Part shown: piece after piece, positions 38,898 to 47,863 of the stretch
Layout of the letters: each line of letters opens with the position of its first letter
Numbering within the stretch: the stretch's first letter is position 1
Assembly: GCF_000473895.1 (NCBI RefSeq)
Contig: NZ_ASSJ01000041.1
Coordinates: forward strand, 1 to 64,000
DNA: 64,000 bases
Reading direction: 5' to 3'
Source of the DNA: Rubidibacter lacunae KORDI 51-2
Lineage (GTDB): Bacteria; Cyanobacteriota; Cyanobacteriia; Cyanobacteriales; Rubidibacteraceae
Program-made: the position numbers and the translations under genes
Notes under the pieces: generated by a model
Database searches by the model: none
Seen by the model: the letters and a program-made list of their open reading frames with translations, nothing else
Told to the model about the DNA's origin: nothing

Positions 38898-39231
38898 CCC
38901 TTTCCTCTTTTTCACTCTTTCCCTTTTCCGCGCGCCAAAACCAAGCCAGTTAAGTTTTGTAACATGGACTGGATGACTGTCAGCAAGTATGTATTGCAAA
39001 TCCGGATGGGCAGCAGGCGGACAAGGAATGCAGTGCGCCACTCCATCCAAACTCAAACAACCGACCCCAACAAATTCAATACCGCGGGCGATCGCGGAGC
39101 CACTCCACTACAGAGCGATCCGGCAATGAACAACGCCAGCACAGGCCATCAACCAAAGCAGCAAGCCTAAAATATCAACCGCAGCCCTCAACCACGATCG
39201 GTTCGATCCAGCCAAGGAGCAACCCCAAGCT
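38898..39231. other. Post-VR3 flank with decayed block
   Basis: It begins with the conserved pyrimidine tract and cgcg. The segment 39041-39131 resembles 42525-42625 downstream of the fourth target (ccatccaa.ctc.a.caa.cga.cc.aacaa, then aataccgcg.gcgatcgcg). The two FGE cassettes were therefore duplicated with their flanks. No intact gene. Confidence 0.5.
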
Positions 39232-39660
39232 ATGAGCGCCACTGCCCTCATCGCGATCGCCAGCCCGCTCGCGATTGCCGCAGCCTTCTGGTGGCAGAAC
39301 CCTCAACCCGTCACCCCACCCCGCTCGGCAGCACCAAACCCCTGGCGATCGCGCCCGTCAAACAAACGCAGACCTGTTAGGTCAAGCCCGGCAGTATCTT
39401 CGACGGCGACACCATGCGGGTAGTCATCGGCTCCAAAGAACTGAAGAGTCGCTACTGCGGCATCGATGCCCCCGAAACCGATCAACCCCTGGGCATCGAG
39501 GCACGCGACTCGTAGGGATACGGTTGGGGAAGTAGGGGCGATCGCGCACGCACAATAAGGCATCGTAATTCGATCCCAGCGACAGCGACCTCGTCCCGGT
39601 GTACCAGCAGGAAGTAGCGTGGCGGGGGCAGTTGGTCGTGGCGATCGCCACTTTCTTGCT
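39232..39660 (+). pseudogene. Thermonuclease (SNase-like) pseudogene
   Basis: The start encodes a signal-like hydrophobic segment (MSATALIAIASPLAIAAAFWW). In another frame, 39381-39512 reads VKPGSIFDGDTMRVVIGSKE then LKSRYCGIDAPETDQPLGIE, the N-terminal half of secreted staphylococcal-nuclease-fold proteins, including the D-G-D-T and R-x-x-G-I-D-A-P-E motifs. In-frame stops (TAG at 39378 and 39513) and a frameshift destroy it, and the catalytic second half is missing. Confidence 0.75.
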
Positions 39661-39704
39661 TTCGGCAGGATAAGTTATCCTACTACAAGCAGGAGGTGAT
39701 AGCG

Positions 39705-39935
39705 ATGAAGACCAAAATATCGGCAACCGTGGACGCCGAGCTGTTGTCCAGTTTGGAGAAGCAAACGGGAGAAGGGCGATCGCAACTCCTGGAGAAAGCC
39801 CTGCGGCACTACCAGCGCTTTTTGACCCAGCAACAGCTCGAGCAATTTTACTCGCAACACCCCGAGACCGCAGACGAGCAATACGCTGCAGACGTGGCCG
39901 AAATGAACGCCGCTGCCGCGCTCGCCGATGACTGA
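39705..39935 (+). CDS. Antitoxin, RHH/CopG-like, of a MazF-type module
   Basis: 76 residues from ATG 39705 with AGGAGG at 39691-39696. MKTKISATVDAELLSSLEKQTGEGRSQLLEKAL has the strand-helix-turn-helix of ribbon-helix-helix DNA-binding antitoxins. The acidic C-terminus (HPETADEQYAADVAEMNAAA) would bind the toxin. It overlaps the toxin gene by 8 nt. Such pairs repress their own promoter; ttatcctactacaag just upstream may hold the operator. Confidence 0.8.
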   Translation: MKTKISATVDAELLSSLEKQTGEGRSQLLEKALRHYQRFLTQQQLEQFYSQHPETADEQYAADVAEMNAAAALADD

Positions 39936-40275
39936 GTCAGTTCGGCAGGGAGAGGTGTATCTCTTCAAGGCTGTCTCCAGTAGGGGCGACAGCAAGAAAC
40001 GTCCGTGGGTCATCGTCTCTGAGAACGTCCGCAACCATTACAGCAGCATGGTGTTGGCGGTTCCATTCACCTCCAATAACACCAACATCCCGCCAACGCG
40101 GGTCCGGATACCGAAGGGAGAAGGCGGGTTGGACGTGGATTCGGTTGCCATGTGCGATCGCATCACGACGCTGGAAAAGACCCTGTTTGACCGCGGACCC
40201 TACGGCGGGACGATTGGTGCCGACTATCTGTCGCAGATCCAGGACGCAGTGCTCGTTGCCTTAGGGCGATATTAG
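39928..40275 (+). CDS. MazF/PemK-family endoribonuclease toxin
   Basis: 115 residues from ATG 39928. RQGEVYLFKAVSSRGDSKKRPWVIVS is the MazF N-terminal barrel with the K-R-P-W-V signature. VLAVPFTSNNTNIPPTRVRI and SVAMCDRITTLEKTL complete the family pattern. The toxin should cleave mRNA at short motifs and be neutralised by the upstream protein. The module looks intact. It sits inside the gap where the second DGR copy lost its RT, so it may have arrived with the rearrangement. Confidence 0.85.
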   Translation: MTESVRQGEVYLFKAVSSRGDSKKRPWVIVSENVRNHYSSMVLAVPFTSNNTNIPPTRVRIPKGEGGLDVDSVAMCDRITTLEKTLFDRGPYGGTIGADYLSQIQDAVLVALGRY

Positions 40276-40457
40276 GCAGTGTTCCACCCGCGATCGCCCC
40301 CCCCCCCCCGAGTTTTCTTTGGGGAAACCAGGAGCGCGTGCGATCGCCTTGCGGTTGGGACGAACCCCGAGCGATCGCGTCACACCTATTGCTCATTCGT
40401 CGGAGGAGGTCGCCGTTGGACCGTCGCGCGCGGGTCGCTCCTCTCCCCCCCCACTCA
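40276..40457. other. Spacer with homopolymer C runs
   Basis: Contains cccccccccc at 40310-40319 and ctctccccccccc at 40441-40451, plus HIP1 sites. No gene. The C runs are slippage-prone. Confidence 0.5.
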
Positions 40458-40730
40458 TCACTCGCGAATAGCAGCAAACGCGGTGCGCTTATTGCCATCA
40501 ACAAAGGGATGGTTCGAAGCGTGATAGTAGAGATATTAAAGCAGATAGGCTGCTGCCTGCTCGGGAATCGTAGGATGCAACAACGCACCAGCAAATGTGG
40601 CTCGGGGTTGAGCGAGCGCGGAGTCGAGCAACCCTGCATCCCGCAGTCCGGGTGTACCGCCTAGGGTCGCGATTTGGTCCGCATGAATCTGCAAGACAAC
40701 CTCGCGAGTGAGGAACTTAGGAATTGGCAA
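40458..40730 (-). pseudogene. Doc/Fic-type toxin with internal stop
   Basis: Reads PKFLTREVVLQIHADQIATL, GGTPGLRDAGLLDSALAQPR and HPTIPEQAAAYLL, then TAA at 40536-40538. The same frame continues YLYYHASNHPFVDGNKRTAF AAIRE and stops. The Fic motif HPFVDGNKR is thus intact downstream of a single nonsense codon, and the C-terminal third is missing. Doc phosphorylates EF-Tu in related systems. A start at TTG 40730 would overlap the antitoxin gene end. Confidence 0.8.
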
Positions 40731-40905
40731 GGCGACGATACACCTCAGCGCGCTCCTGCCTGGAGTGTAGGTAGGCTTGCCAGAACAAATCGGCATCGGA
40801 GCGATCGGAGGATGGCTGGAGCGATCGCACGAATGACAGCACTTTCTCCGGGTCGGACTCCGGAATCTGCTCTAGTGCTTGCAGCAGTTCTTCTTTGGTG
40901 GTCAT
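40717..40905 (-). CDS. Antitoxin-like protein upstream of doc
   Basis: 62 residues from ATG 40905 (MTTKEELLQALEQIPESDPE). It continues VLSFVRSLQPSS, then a charged helix ending AEVYRRLANS. Small proteins of this type are usual partners of Doc in cyanobacteria. Its stop overlaps the doc start. With doc broken, this antitoxin is an orphan, unless it also counters another toxin. Confidence 0.65.
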   Translation of the reverse strand: MTTKEELLQALEQIPESDPEKVLSFVRSLQPSSDRSDADLFWQAYLHSRQERAEVYRRLANS

Positions 40906-40964
40906 CTCGTTTACCATCAGGTTACTGACTGCCGTCGCACGAGTACTCAAAGCATAGCGCGCGC

Positions 40965-41047
40965 GTCAAAGGGCAATGGCATCGATTACTCAGCACACGC
41001 GATCGCCTAGAACCTACCCAATACAACCGGGAGTGGATCGCCGCATG
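40965..41047 (+). pseudogene. 3' scrap of a second DGR reverse transcriptase
   Basis: The sequence gcgatcgcctagaacctaccc...gggagtgga.cgcc just before ATG 41045 aligns with the last 45 bp of the RT gene (gcgatcgtctagaaccaaccg...cgggagagggtcaacgc). The rest of this RT copy is gone. Confidence 0.6.
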
Positions 41048-41251
41048 AATGCCAAGCTGGTCAACGCGATCGCTCAGCTCGTCCGCAAGCAGTCCGAGGC
41101 GGAACGCGACCTGCTGGTAGTAAAGCTGCGGCAGGACAGCGATCGCGCAGCAGTCGGTGCGATCGCCCGACATCAATATGCCCTCGACCTGCCCCAGTCT
41201 TGGGTAGGCTGCATCGACGACGGACCGGAAGCCTTGTCCTGCCAGATTTGA
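41045..41251 (+). CDS. Second copy of the DGR-coupled 68-residue protein
   Basis: MNAKLVNAIAQLVRKQSEAE RDLLVVKLRQ, then WVGCIDDGPEALSCQI at the end. The frame is intact and the same length as the copy at 37528. Substitutions are spread evenly, with the C-terminal tail best conserved. It has lost its coupled RT and now precedes a decayed template. It may be expressed or simply not yet broken. Confidence 0.5.
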   Translation: MNAKLVNAIAQLVRKQSEAERDLLVVKLRQDSDRAAVGAIARHQYALDLPQSWVGCIDDGPEALSCQI

Positions 41252-41317
41252 AGGTATCCAGCCGGCGATCGCTCAGCAGGTCGGTTCGCGTTATGCTGCG
41301 AGCGAGACAAGTCGCGA

Positions 41318-41408
41318 TCGCGGCGGCTCCTGGAACGACAATTCGAGGAAGTGCCGCTCCACGTACCGCAATAACAATATCGGTTTCCGTGTTAGGTGCG
41401 CCGCCGAG
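41318..41408 (+). repeat. Decayed second template repeat TR2
   Basis: 91 bp matching TR1 with a 24-bp deletion in the adenine-rich core (tacc-gcaataacaat-atcggt) and a 2-bp loss in the IMH-like end (gtgcgccgccgag). Both flanks (41250-41317 and 41409-41540) match TR1's flanks closely. VR4 is full length, so TR2 in its present form cannot have written it. Confidence 0.85.
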
Positions 41409-41569
41409 CACTCTCCTGTTCCAGAGCTGGCAGATGGAAATCTGTCGGGAGTGTCAGGGAGAGTCCAGATATGTTCCGGCGATGCGAAAGCATCTAAAAA
41501 TAAAACCGGACCGGACAGCTTGGAAGGGAAACCGAAGGGTCTTGCGGTCCACCTGCATACAGAGTCGTC

Positions 41570-42391
41570 ATGGCCGAGCTAAACATTCCCGGAACGCACC
41601 GGAAGACACACTACTTTCCCGAGCGGCTCCGTGCCGGGTTGAACCTGGACATGATTGAGGTGCCAGGCGGGAGCTTCTTAATAGGGTCGCCTGAGACCGA
41701 GCCCGAGCGAGATCCTCACGAAGGTCCTCAGCACGAGGTAAATGTACCGCAATTCTTTATAGGGCGCTATCCCGTAACGCAAGCCCAATGGCAATTCGTG
41801 GCAACGGAACTGCCCGAGGTAAATCGCGAACTCGACCCCGATCCTGCGAAGTTCAAGGGAAGCGATCGCCCGGTCGAACAAGTCAACTGGTACGAGGCAG
41901 TGGAGTTTTGCGATCGCCTGGCTGCCCACACGGGACGCCGGTACCGTCTGCCCTGTGAAGCGGAGTGGGAGTATGCCTGCCGTGCAGGAACGAAGACACC
42001 GTTCTACTTTGGCAAGACCATTTCACCTGAGCTAGCAAACTACAACAGCGCATACATAGACGGCGGTGGACCGAAAGGGGAAGAACGCGAGGGGACGTCG
42101 CCGGTAGGACACTTCGGAAATGCCAACGGCTTCGGATTAAGCGATATGCACGGAAATGTCTTTGAGTGGTGCCATGACAAATATCGCGAGAGGTACGAAG
42201 CGGTGGTCGTTCCGAGCGATGGAGATGCTTGGGGGGACCAAGAAATTCAGGACGCAGATCGCATGATACGCGGCGGCGCCTGGAGCTCGTATTCCAAGCA
42301 ATGCCGCTCTGCTTACCGCTACAACAGCTTTGCCGGCGATCGCCTCGACGACGTCGGTTTCCGGGTGGCGTGCACCGCCCCGAGAACGTAA
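41570..42391 (+). CDS. FGE/SUMF1-type lectin-fold DGR target with VR4
   Basis: 273 residues, ATG. It is colinear with the third target from the first residue (MAELNIPGTHRKTHYFPERL). Domain markers are MIEVPGGSFLIGSPETE, RYPVTQAQWQFV, RPVEQVNWYEAVEFCDRLA, YRLPCEAEWEYACRAGTKTP (Ser of LPSEAEW is Cys), LSDMHGNVFEWCHDKYRE, MIRGGAWSSY. VR4 is the most divergent VR, with changes also at non-adenine sites, so this target has probably not been rewritten for some time. Confidence 0.85.
   Translation: MAELNIPGTHRKTHYFPERLRAGLNLDMIEVPGGSFLIGSPETEPERDPHEGPQHEVNVPQFFIGRYPVTQAQWQFVATELPEVNRELDPDPAKFKGSDRPVEQVNWYEAVEFCDRLAAHTGRRYRLPCEAEWEYACRAGTKTPFYFGKTISPELANYNSAYIDGGGPKGEEREGTSPVGHFGNANGFGLSDMHGNVFEWCHDKYRERYEAVVVPSDGDAWGDQEIQDADRMIRGGAWSSYSKQCRSAYRYNSFAGDRLDDVGFRVACTAPRT
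42268..42384 (+). repeat. DGR variable repeat VR4 (oldest)
   Basis: Same 117 bp length and frame as TR1. Adenine positions are altered (AAC to AGC, TAC, CTC, GAC; ATC to GTC), but many C and G positions also differ (CCG to TCC, AGG to AAG, CCC to GCC). The IMH end reads tgcaccgccccgag, with mismatches to TR1, which may block further homing. Confidence 0.8.
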
Positions 42392-42788
42392 CCTTTTCTC
42401 TCTTTTACTCTTCTATGCACCGGAGACAAAAAAGTTAAGCGTTACACCAGCAACCGGACAATTACCAAGGAATCTGTTGTGCAATCCCCGGTAAGCTTCA
42501 GGCGAACCGAGCGTGGAGTACCCTACCATCCAAGCTCTAGCGAACGATCCTAACAAGCTCCGAATACCGCGCGCGATCGCGCAGCCACTCAACGTCGAAG
42601 CGATCGGCAATAGCAGCAACACGTTTGGACCAAGGGAGACCTCGATTATTTCGCTTAAGACCGAAAGTTGGCGCGGCAGCACGGGGCGTTTCAGCCGCCA
42701 ATACGCCAGAATTCGAGAAATTTTCAAGGTTTCCCAAGGTCTGGTTTAGGAGTCTCTTGAACTCAGATCTTGGTATTCGATCGAGATA
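42392..42788. other. Post-VR4 flank, no intact gene
   Basis: A weak form of the pyrimidine tract (ccttttctctcttttactctt) opens the spacer. The block at 42525-42625 is similar to 39041-39131. On the minus strand both blocks encode a VEWLRDRxRY-like peptide, hinting at a shared dead gene. Confidence 0.45.
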
Positions 42789-43391
42789 TTAGAACTGTAA
42801 TTGACTCCTATGAATGTAGCCTGGCAAATTGCATGCATCTGTTTGAAACCAATCACCGGAGGAACCGTATATATTCACACTTGAAACTCGCTGAATAGTG
42901 CAAAGTAGTTCGCCATTCGGTGAAAGCCGCACATTAGAGGGAGGATCGTAAACTAGTGCTGAACTTGCAGTGGGAAGAGAAACAGGAAATGTGTCAATTT
43001 CCCAGCGAGAGCTGCTAACAGGGCAGTTCGGAACGGCTCCGATATTGGTGATATCCCATTGAATCCGAGCAGCTGCCATGTTCTGCCAAACGATAGTCAC
43101 AAAGCCATTGCATTCACTCGATCCCGTCGACAAAGAAAATCTCCCACGCCAAGTACCCCCAGGGTCGCACGCGCCTACCTCGCTGATGAAGATAGAGCCA
43201 ACATAAGGACTGCCGCCGAAAACAGTTTGCACGCCACTGAGGTTACGGCGATCGCTGGAGCAGATCCTACCAAGTTCGGGAATGATTGTTTTCCCCGACT
43301 CTGAACGCCATTCAACAGCATTTGCCGGAAGGCAGAGAGAGCCAGACAGGGCTACAGCGGTTGCCAATATCAAAACAGATGACTGTCTCAT
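42789..43391 (-). CDS. Secreted protein with C-terminal SH3-like domain
   Basis: 200 residues from ATG 43391, chosen because MRQSSVLILATAVALSGSLCLPANA is a good Sec signal peptide; the frame runs 12 codons further upstream. The middle is Cys-poor and beta-rich (WRGRFSLSTGSSECNGFVTI). The end (LLCTIQRVSSVNIYG, DWFQTDACNLPGYIHRSQLQF) resembles bacterial SH3 domains, in which G-Y-I-H-x-S-Q-L closes the fold. It is likely periplasmic or exported; function unknown. Confidence 0.65.
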   Translation of the reverse strand: MRQSSVLILATAVALSGSLCLPANAVEWRSESGKTIIPELGRICSSDRRNLSGVQTVFGGSPYVGSIFISEVGACDPGGTWRGRFSLSTGSSECNGFVTIVWQNMAAARIQWDITNIGAVPNCPVSSSRWEIDTFPVSLPTASSALVYDPPSNVRLSPNGELLCTIQRVSSVNIYGSSGDWFQTDACNLPGYIHRSQLQF

Positions 43392-44029
43392 ACAGAAAAC
43401 TTCCCCACCAATAAAACTCTTAGTCAATCCGCACTCAGTTATATCGCAAAAATTGCTTGGTGTGCGAGTGGCCGAGCACGCGCAGATCGGAGGTGCCGCT
43501 GCGGTTGCCAGGGCAAGGACAGCGCCTTAGCGAGCAGGAGCGCCAAGCGCCAGACAGATGCTGATAAGAGTGGCGCGAACATTAGCGCGAACATTAGTAG
43601 GAATTGTGGGAAATCCATCGGGCTTTAGCCAAATCGGCACCGATCGCCTAAGGGGAGATGAAAGCCAAGCCAAGTTTCATCAGCATCTCAGGGATAGTAA
43701 CGTTCGCTCGGCTAAACCCAACTTCATCAGAGGCCGTTTGAAAAGTTCGGGGCGGTTTCAAATTACGCCAGCCGTGTGACTATCAGGCGGAACGTCGCAA
43801 TCTGAATTATCGCCTCCGATGAGTCCGGCAGATACTCGTAGTCCACATTCAACCGCCGATACTAAATGCAAGCCTCGGTCCCTAGCTTCAGCTCTCAATG
43901 AACCGAGCACTTTTGCAAGAAATTTTCCGATAGCGATCGCCTCGTCCAGTCAATCGCACTCCTTAAAAAAGCACTGCCCGGCGTCTAGCCAAGCAGTGCA
44001 AAGCTATTGCTTTCTGTTAGCTGACTAAC
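43392..44029. other. Spacer with solo MITE terminus
   Basis: No gene seen. At 43730-43760 agaggccgtttgaaaagttcgg matches the MITE end (see 62071-62202), but no full partner follows. ctgatgaaacttggc-like sequence repeats around 43665-43690 and 43718-43731. Confidence 0.4.
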
Positions 44030-45013
44030 TTATCCAAACGACAGCGCTAGGGACTGTGCGAGTTGCTGTAGTCCTTGCACGATCGCAACTGTCACCTGAT
44101 GCGTCACGGGCAAGCTGTCCACCACCATGCCGGTACACAGCAGCATCATGTACAAGATCGAAAACTTGAACAACGATCGCGCTAGTTGCTTGTCCGAGGG
44201 TGCTTGCTTGAGCTGAGAGGCTTTTTGAAGAAACAGCGCGCCCAGCACGCCCGCGATCGCCGCGTATGTCGCACCCAAAGGACCCCACGGAACGATCGGC
44301 AGCGCCGTCATCGGCACGACGATTAGCGTGTAGAGCCAAATCTGCCGTGCTGTTTCTTTCTCACCGGCAACGACCGGCAACATCGGCACGTTCACTGCCG
44401 CGTAGTCATCGCGGATCATCAACGCCAACGACCAAAAATGCGGCGGCGTCCACACGAAAATAATCGCGAACAGCAACCAAGGCATCCAACCCAAGTCGCC
44501 CGTCACTGCTGCCCAACCGACCAACGGCGGAATCGCCCCAGCCGCACCGCCAATGACGATGTTCTGCGGGCTGTTGCGCTTCAGCCAGTGGGTATACACC
44601 AACATGTAGATCGCAATCCCCGCCATTGCTAGCAACGCGCTCAGCAGATTCGCCCAAACTGCCAACAAAACGAACGACACCACCCCCAAGGCGATCGCGA
44701 AGATCAGCGCGTGTTGTGGCTGTACCCGCCCAGATGGAATCGGGCGCTTGCGCGTGCGCTGCATGTCGTAGTCGATGTCGCGATCGTAGATGCAGTTGAG
44801 CGTTTGCGCGCTGGCGGCAGCCAGCGTTCCGCCCAGCAGCGTCACCGCTAACAGCAGTGGTTCGACACTTCCCTCGGATGCAATCCACATTGCTGCTGCT
44901 GTAGTAATCAACAGCAATGGAATAATCCGGGGCTTGGTGAGCTGCACGTAGCTCTGAAGCACCTGTCGGATATTCTCGTTCCGACGTGGGATGCACGTTC
45001 CGGTCGTGGTCAT
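44030..45013 (-). CDS. ctaB: Heme O synthase (protoheme IX farnesyltransferase)
   Basis: 327 residues from ATG 45013; a longer in-frame extension to 45127 lacks homology. This UbiA-family integral membrane prenyltransferase shows [19 protein letters not shown], the first Asp-rich loop [19 protein letters not shown] with IPSGR, and the second loop [25 protein letters not shown]. About nine membrane helices are visible. It adds farnesyl to heme b for cytochrome oxidase. It lies just downstream of ctaA on the same strand (100 bp gap), as expected for the pair. No ctaC-E oxidase genes are within the window; IS debris lies upstream. Confidence 0.93.
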   Translation of the reverse strand: MTTTGTCIPRRNENIRQVLQSYVQLTKPRIIPLLLITTAAAMWIASEGSVEPLLLAVTLLGGTLAAASAQTLNCIYDRDIDYDMQRTRKRPIPSGRVQPQHALIFAIALGVVSFVLLAVWANLLSALLAMAGIAIYMLVYTHWLKRNSPQNIVIGGAAGAIPPLVGWAAVTGDLGWMPWLLFAIIFVWTPPHFWSLALMIRDDYAAVNVPMLPVVAGEKETARQIWLYTLIVVPMTALPIVPWGPLGATYAAIAGVLGALFLQKASQLKQAPSDKQLARSLFKFSILYMMLLCTGMVVDSLPVTHQVTVAIVQGLQQLAQSLALSFG

Positions 45014-45113
45014 GATTGAAAACCTCGTTGCATAGATAGGCAGGCAGAGAGTCCGGGCAGCAACCGATGGCAGTCGAGACGGTACGACCGCTCTTGCAAA
45101 CCAGCCGTTGGCA

Positions 45114-46034
45114 TCAGCCAGCAGCAAGCGCGCGATCTTGGCGCACCAGCAAGCTCAGAACGAGCAAGACGCCCAACAATAGCGCCCCAATCGTCTGGTG
45201 GGCTACTGTCAGCGACTCCACTTGGAGGTGTAAATGCATCGTCGCGAGGCCGAGCAGGATTTGCAATACGACTAGCCCGGCGGCTGCCGTTGCCAATCGT
45301 CGCAACCAAGGATGAAGTCCGGGGGTATTCCATGCCAGTCCAACTGCTACCCCCGTGGCCACCGTGGCAGGAATAACGCCGAGCAGGTGACTGTGGACGA
45401 TCGCGCACATCGCGGCGCCGCCCAAACATTGGTGCACTGCCCAGCGCGACGCTACCAGCCCGCCGAGCAGACTTTGTACATACACCAACCCGGTTGCAGT
45501 TGGGGCCGCGATCGCTAACCAGCGCCCCGTCGCCCCCGACCCCTGGAACGGAGTCAGTGCGACCGCAATTGAGAGCAACGCGGCAAAAAATAACAGTGCC
45601 GTACCCAGGTGCATCGTCACGATGTCGAAGCGGAGCATCTCGGTCACCGTTAGCGCACCCAACAACGCTTGCATCATTACGAGCAGCACCGCGCCTGCTG
45701 ATGCCCAAGGCAGCCAGCCAGGCAAGCGATGGCGCTCCCACACAGTCCAAGCCAACAATCCCAGGGTACTGAGACCGATAAAACCGGCGTCGAGACGGTG
45801 GAACCACTCTAGAAAAACCTGCAGGTTCATCTGCTGGCTGGGGACGAGTTGCCCATAGCAGAGCGGCCAGTCCGGGCAGGCCAGTCCGGCATTCGCTACC
45901 CGCGTTGCACTCCCAATTGCCATCAAAATGAGTGTGGCGACGGCAATTTTCCACACCAGACCGCGCACTTGGGCAGGCACGGGCGTGGACGGCGCATCGA
46001 GAAAGCGTGGGGGTTGCAGGAAAGATTCGGTCAT
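45114..46034 (-). CDS. ctaA: Heme A synthase (COX15/CtaA)
   Basis: 306 residues from ATG 46034 ([11 protein letters not shown]), chosen over an in-frame extension to 46154. Eight membrane helices in two similar halves carry the heme-ligand histidines: [13 protein letters not shown] and [10 protein letters not shown] in the first half, [10 protein letters not shown] and [11 protein letters not shown] in the second. The N-half loop [20 protein letters not shown] is diagnostic of the family, with its cysteine pair. It converts heme O to heme A. The ctaA-ctaB order suits co-transcription. Confidence 0.93.
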   Translation of the reverse strand: MTESFLQPPRFLDAPSTPVPAQVRGLVWKIAVATLILMAIGSATRVANAGLACPDWPLCYGQLVPSQQMNLQVFLEWFHRLDAGFIGLSTLGLLAWTVWERHRLPGWLPWASAGAVLLVMMQALLGALTVTEMLRFDIVTMHLGTALLFFAALLSIAVALTPFQGSGATGRWLAIAAPTATGLVYVQSLLGGLVASRWAVHQCLGGAAMCAIVHSHLLGVIPATVATGVAVGLAWNTPGLHPWLRRLATAAAGLVVLQILLGLATMHLHLQVESLTVAHQTIGALLLGVLLVLSLLVRQDRALAAG

Positions 46035-47062
46035 AACTGTTGCAACTTCTTCGTACAAATTCGCTGTTAAGCGAGCGATCGCTAACCTTGGGACTAAGCT
46101 GAAAACTGGGTTGGTTTGCCGTACCGCAGCTATCAGCTCGCCCTTACAACCCACTGTAACCAGGACTATCGAGCGCCTCGGTTGCTTTAGACATTCTTCA
46201 GATTGGTCTCAGAATATCCGCAACAAAGCTTTACGTAATCATCTAACAATGTGGTTCGATAGATCGAGCAATAAGTCTTGGTCTATAAAACTTGGGGGCG
46301 ATCCTGAAGTTAAGTTAAAGTTCTTGAGGTTGCGGGTTCCGGGTTCTGACTCAGTTAAGTGTGGGATAGTTAGCGTTTCCTGCCAGGTCCAGGCTCAGTC
46401 CGTCAATCGAGCTTGTTTTCCTGTTTTGCTCGCCCATTAACCATGCACTCCTTGTCAAATCAACGGCATGCCAAAAAATCAATCCAAATTCAAGATGGAT
46501 CCCTCCGACGGTTTTCAACGCAGCCGGGTTCATTACTGTCGAATCCCGCCAACTTTATCGCCGTTAGTCAGGATTATTGATGAACTCTTATGCGGAGACC
46601 TTTAATCTATTGCCGAGCAAGGCTTGCAGACTTTTTCGCTCAATGACGGTGCGTTTCTATACAAGTAGATTGGAGCCTACTCAGAGCAAGGGTTTGAGGC
46701 TTCGGCAAAATCTTCGTGAATAATCCTGGACAGCTTGTGACCTTCCCTCGATCTTGCCTGGATTATTCATGAGCAGGCTGAAATGGGCAGAGCTTCGGGA
46801 ATATCAGAGGTAACCTGGGCTGGCAAGCCTTCTCGTCGGTCTATTTCTGCCTTAATCTGCTTTCGACTGCCTCATTCGGGCGGCGATTGCAGATCATTTT
46901 CTCTGGGAAGTATACGTCTCCCTTGGCGGACTCACCTCTCATTGCGCGGTTGCGCTTGCTCCACATAGCTGCCGCGCTATCTGACTGATTTCCTCGGCAT
47001 AGAGCCTGTAAAGTTTTTTGTGTAAGCGGTCCAAGAGATAACCCAATAGGAGACCGCAACCT
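46035..47062. other. IS debris upstream of ctaA
   Basis: About 1 kb without an intact gene. An inverted repeat tgaataatcctgg (46719-46731) with cctggattattca (46758-46770) is 39 bp apart; the motif also occurs at 113-125, so it may be the terminus of another IS family. The region 46970-47062 is the IS256 left end. Confidence 0.5.
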
Positions 47063-47692
47063 ATGCCCAGACGCAAGTCATAACCCTCCGAAACCGACCA
47101 GCTCCTCAACCAACTCCGGCAGCATTACTCCGGTCCCGAGCAAATCCTCGGCGAGAATGGGCTGCTCGAACAGCTCACCCCCCGTTTGGTCGAACACGCC
47201 CTCCCAGGCAAATCTACCCACCCCCCTCCAGGAGCAGGCTGCCGACCCCGAAGCGCTGCCCAATAGTCGCAACGGCGACTCGCGCCAAACCGTCCAATGC
47301 AACCAAGGCAGCCTCGAGCTGCAGATTCCGCGGGACCGTCGCAGCGAATTCACGCCCGCCCTCTAATCCAGGCTAGCGGAGTTCGCCGAGAAGTGGGACG
47401 CCACCGACCCGACCATCAGCGCGATGTGGTTGCGGCACTGGGAGCCAGTCATCCCGTTCTTCTATTACCCGCCGGGAATCCGGCGAGCGATTGACACGAC
47501 CAACGCGATTGAAGCGCCGAACGACTCGTTGCGGAAGGTATTGAAGGCCAAGGGATCGGTTCCGTCAGAGGCCGCGGTCTTCAAGTTGCTCTAACTAGCG
47601 CTGGAGAAGATTGCCGAGAATTGGACGATGCCACTGGCGAACTGGGAAGGCGGCGCTAGCGCGATTGGCCATCGAGCATGCCGAGTGCTTCA
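47063..47692 (+). pseudogene. IS256-family transposase, internally deleted
   Basis: ATG 47063 gives MPRRKS then TAA; the frame continues PSETDQLLNQLRQHYSGPEQ and LLEQLTPRLVEHALPGKST. Later fragments are RRSEFTPAL and, after an internal deletion, EKWDATDPTISAMWLRHWEP, FYYPPGIRRAIDTTNAIE and LRKVLKAKGSVPSEAA, followed by another stop and ALEKIAENW. The DDE catalytic core is missing. IS256 relatives are recognised by the I-R-R-x-I-x-T-T-N-A-I-E stretch. Confidence 0.8.
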
Positions 47693-47736
47693 CCGACTGT
47701 GGTCTCCTTGCTCACCCAAAAAACTTGACACCCCCC

Positions 47737-47863
47737 ATTTGAAAAGTCGGGTTGCTCGAAATCGAGCACATGTCTCGCGACGAGGGAATAGGATTTTGGG
47801 GCTTTTCTACGGATCGCTCAGGGTACTTTGGTACCCGACTAGACCCTTTTCAAATAGCCTCTT
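47737..47863 (+). repeat. MITE copy B
   Basis: This matches the reverse complement of 62071-62202 with many substitutions: ttgaaaagtcgggttg.tcgaaatcgagcacatgtctcgcgacga at the left and gacccttttcaaatagcctc at the right. The outer left terminus is truncated. Its right terminus supplies the stop codon of the neighbouring SDR gene. Confidence 0.65.

Noticed and set aside
42789-43427. Secreted SH3-like protein as a fifth DGR target
   Set aside because: Its C-terminus has no similarity to the template, and it lies on the opposite strand.
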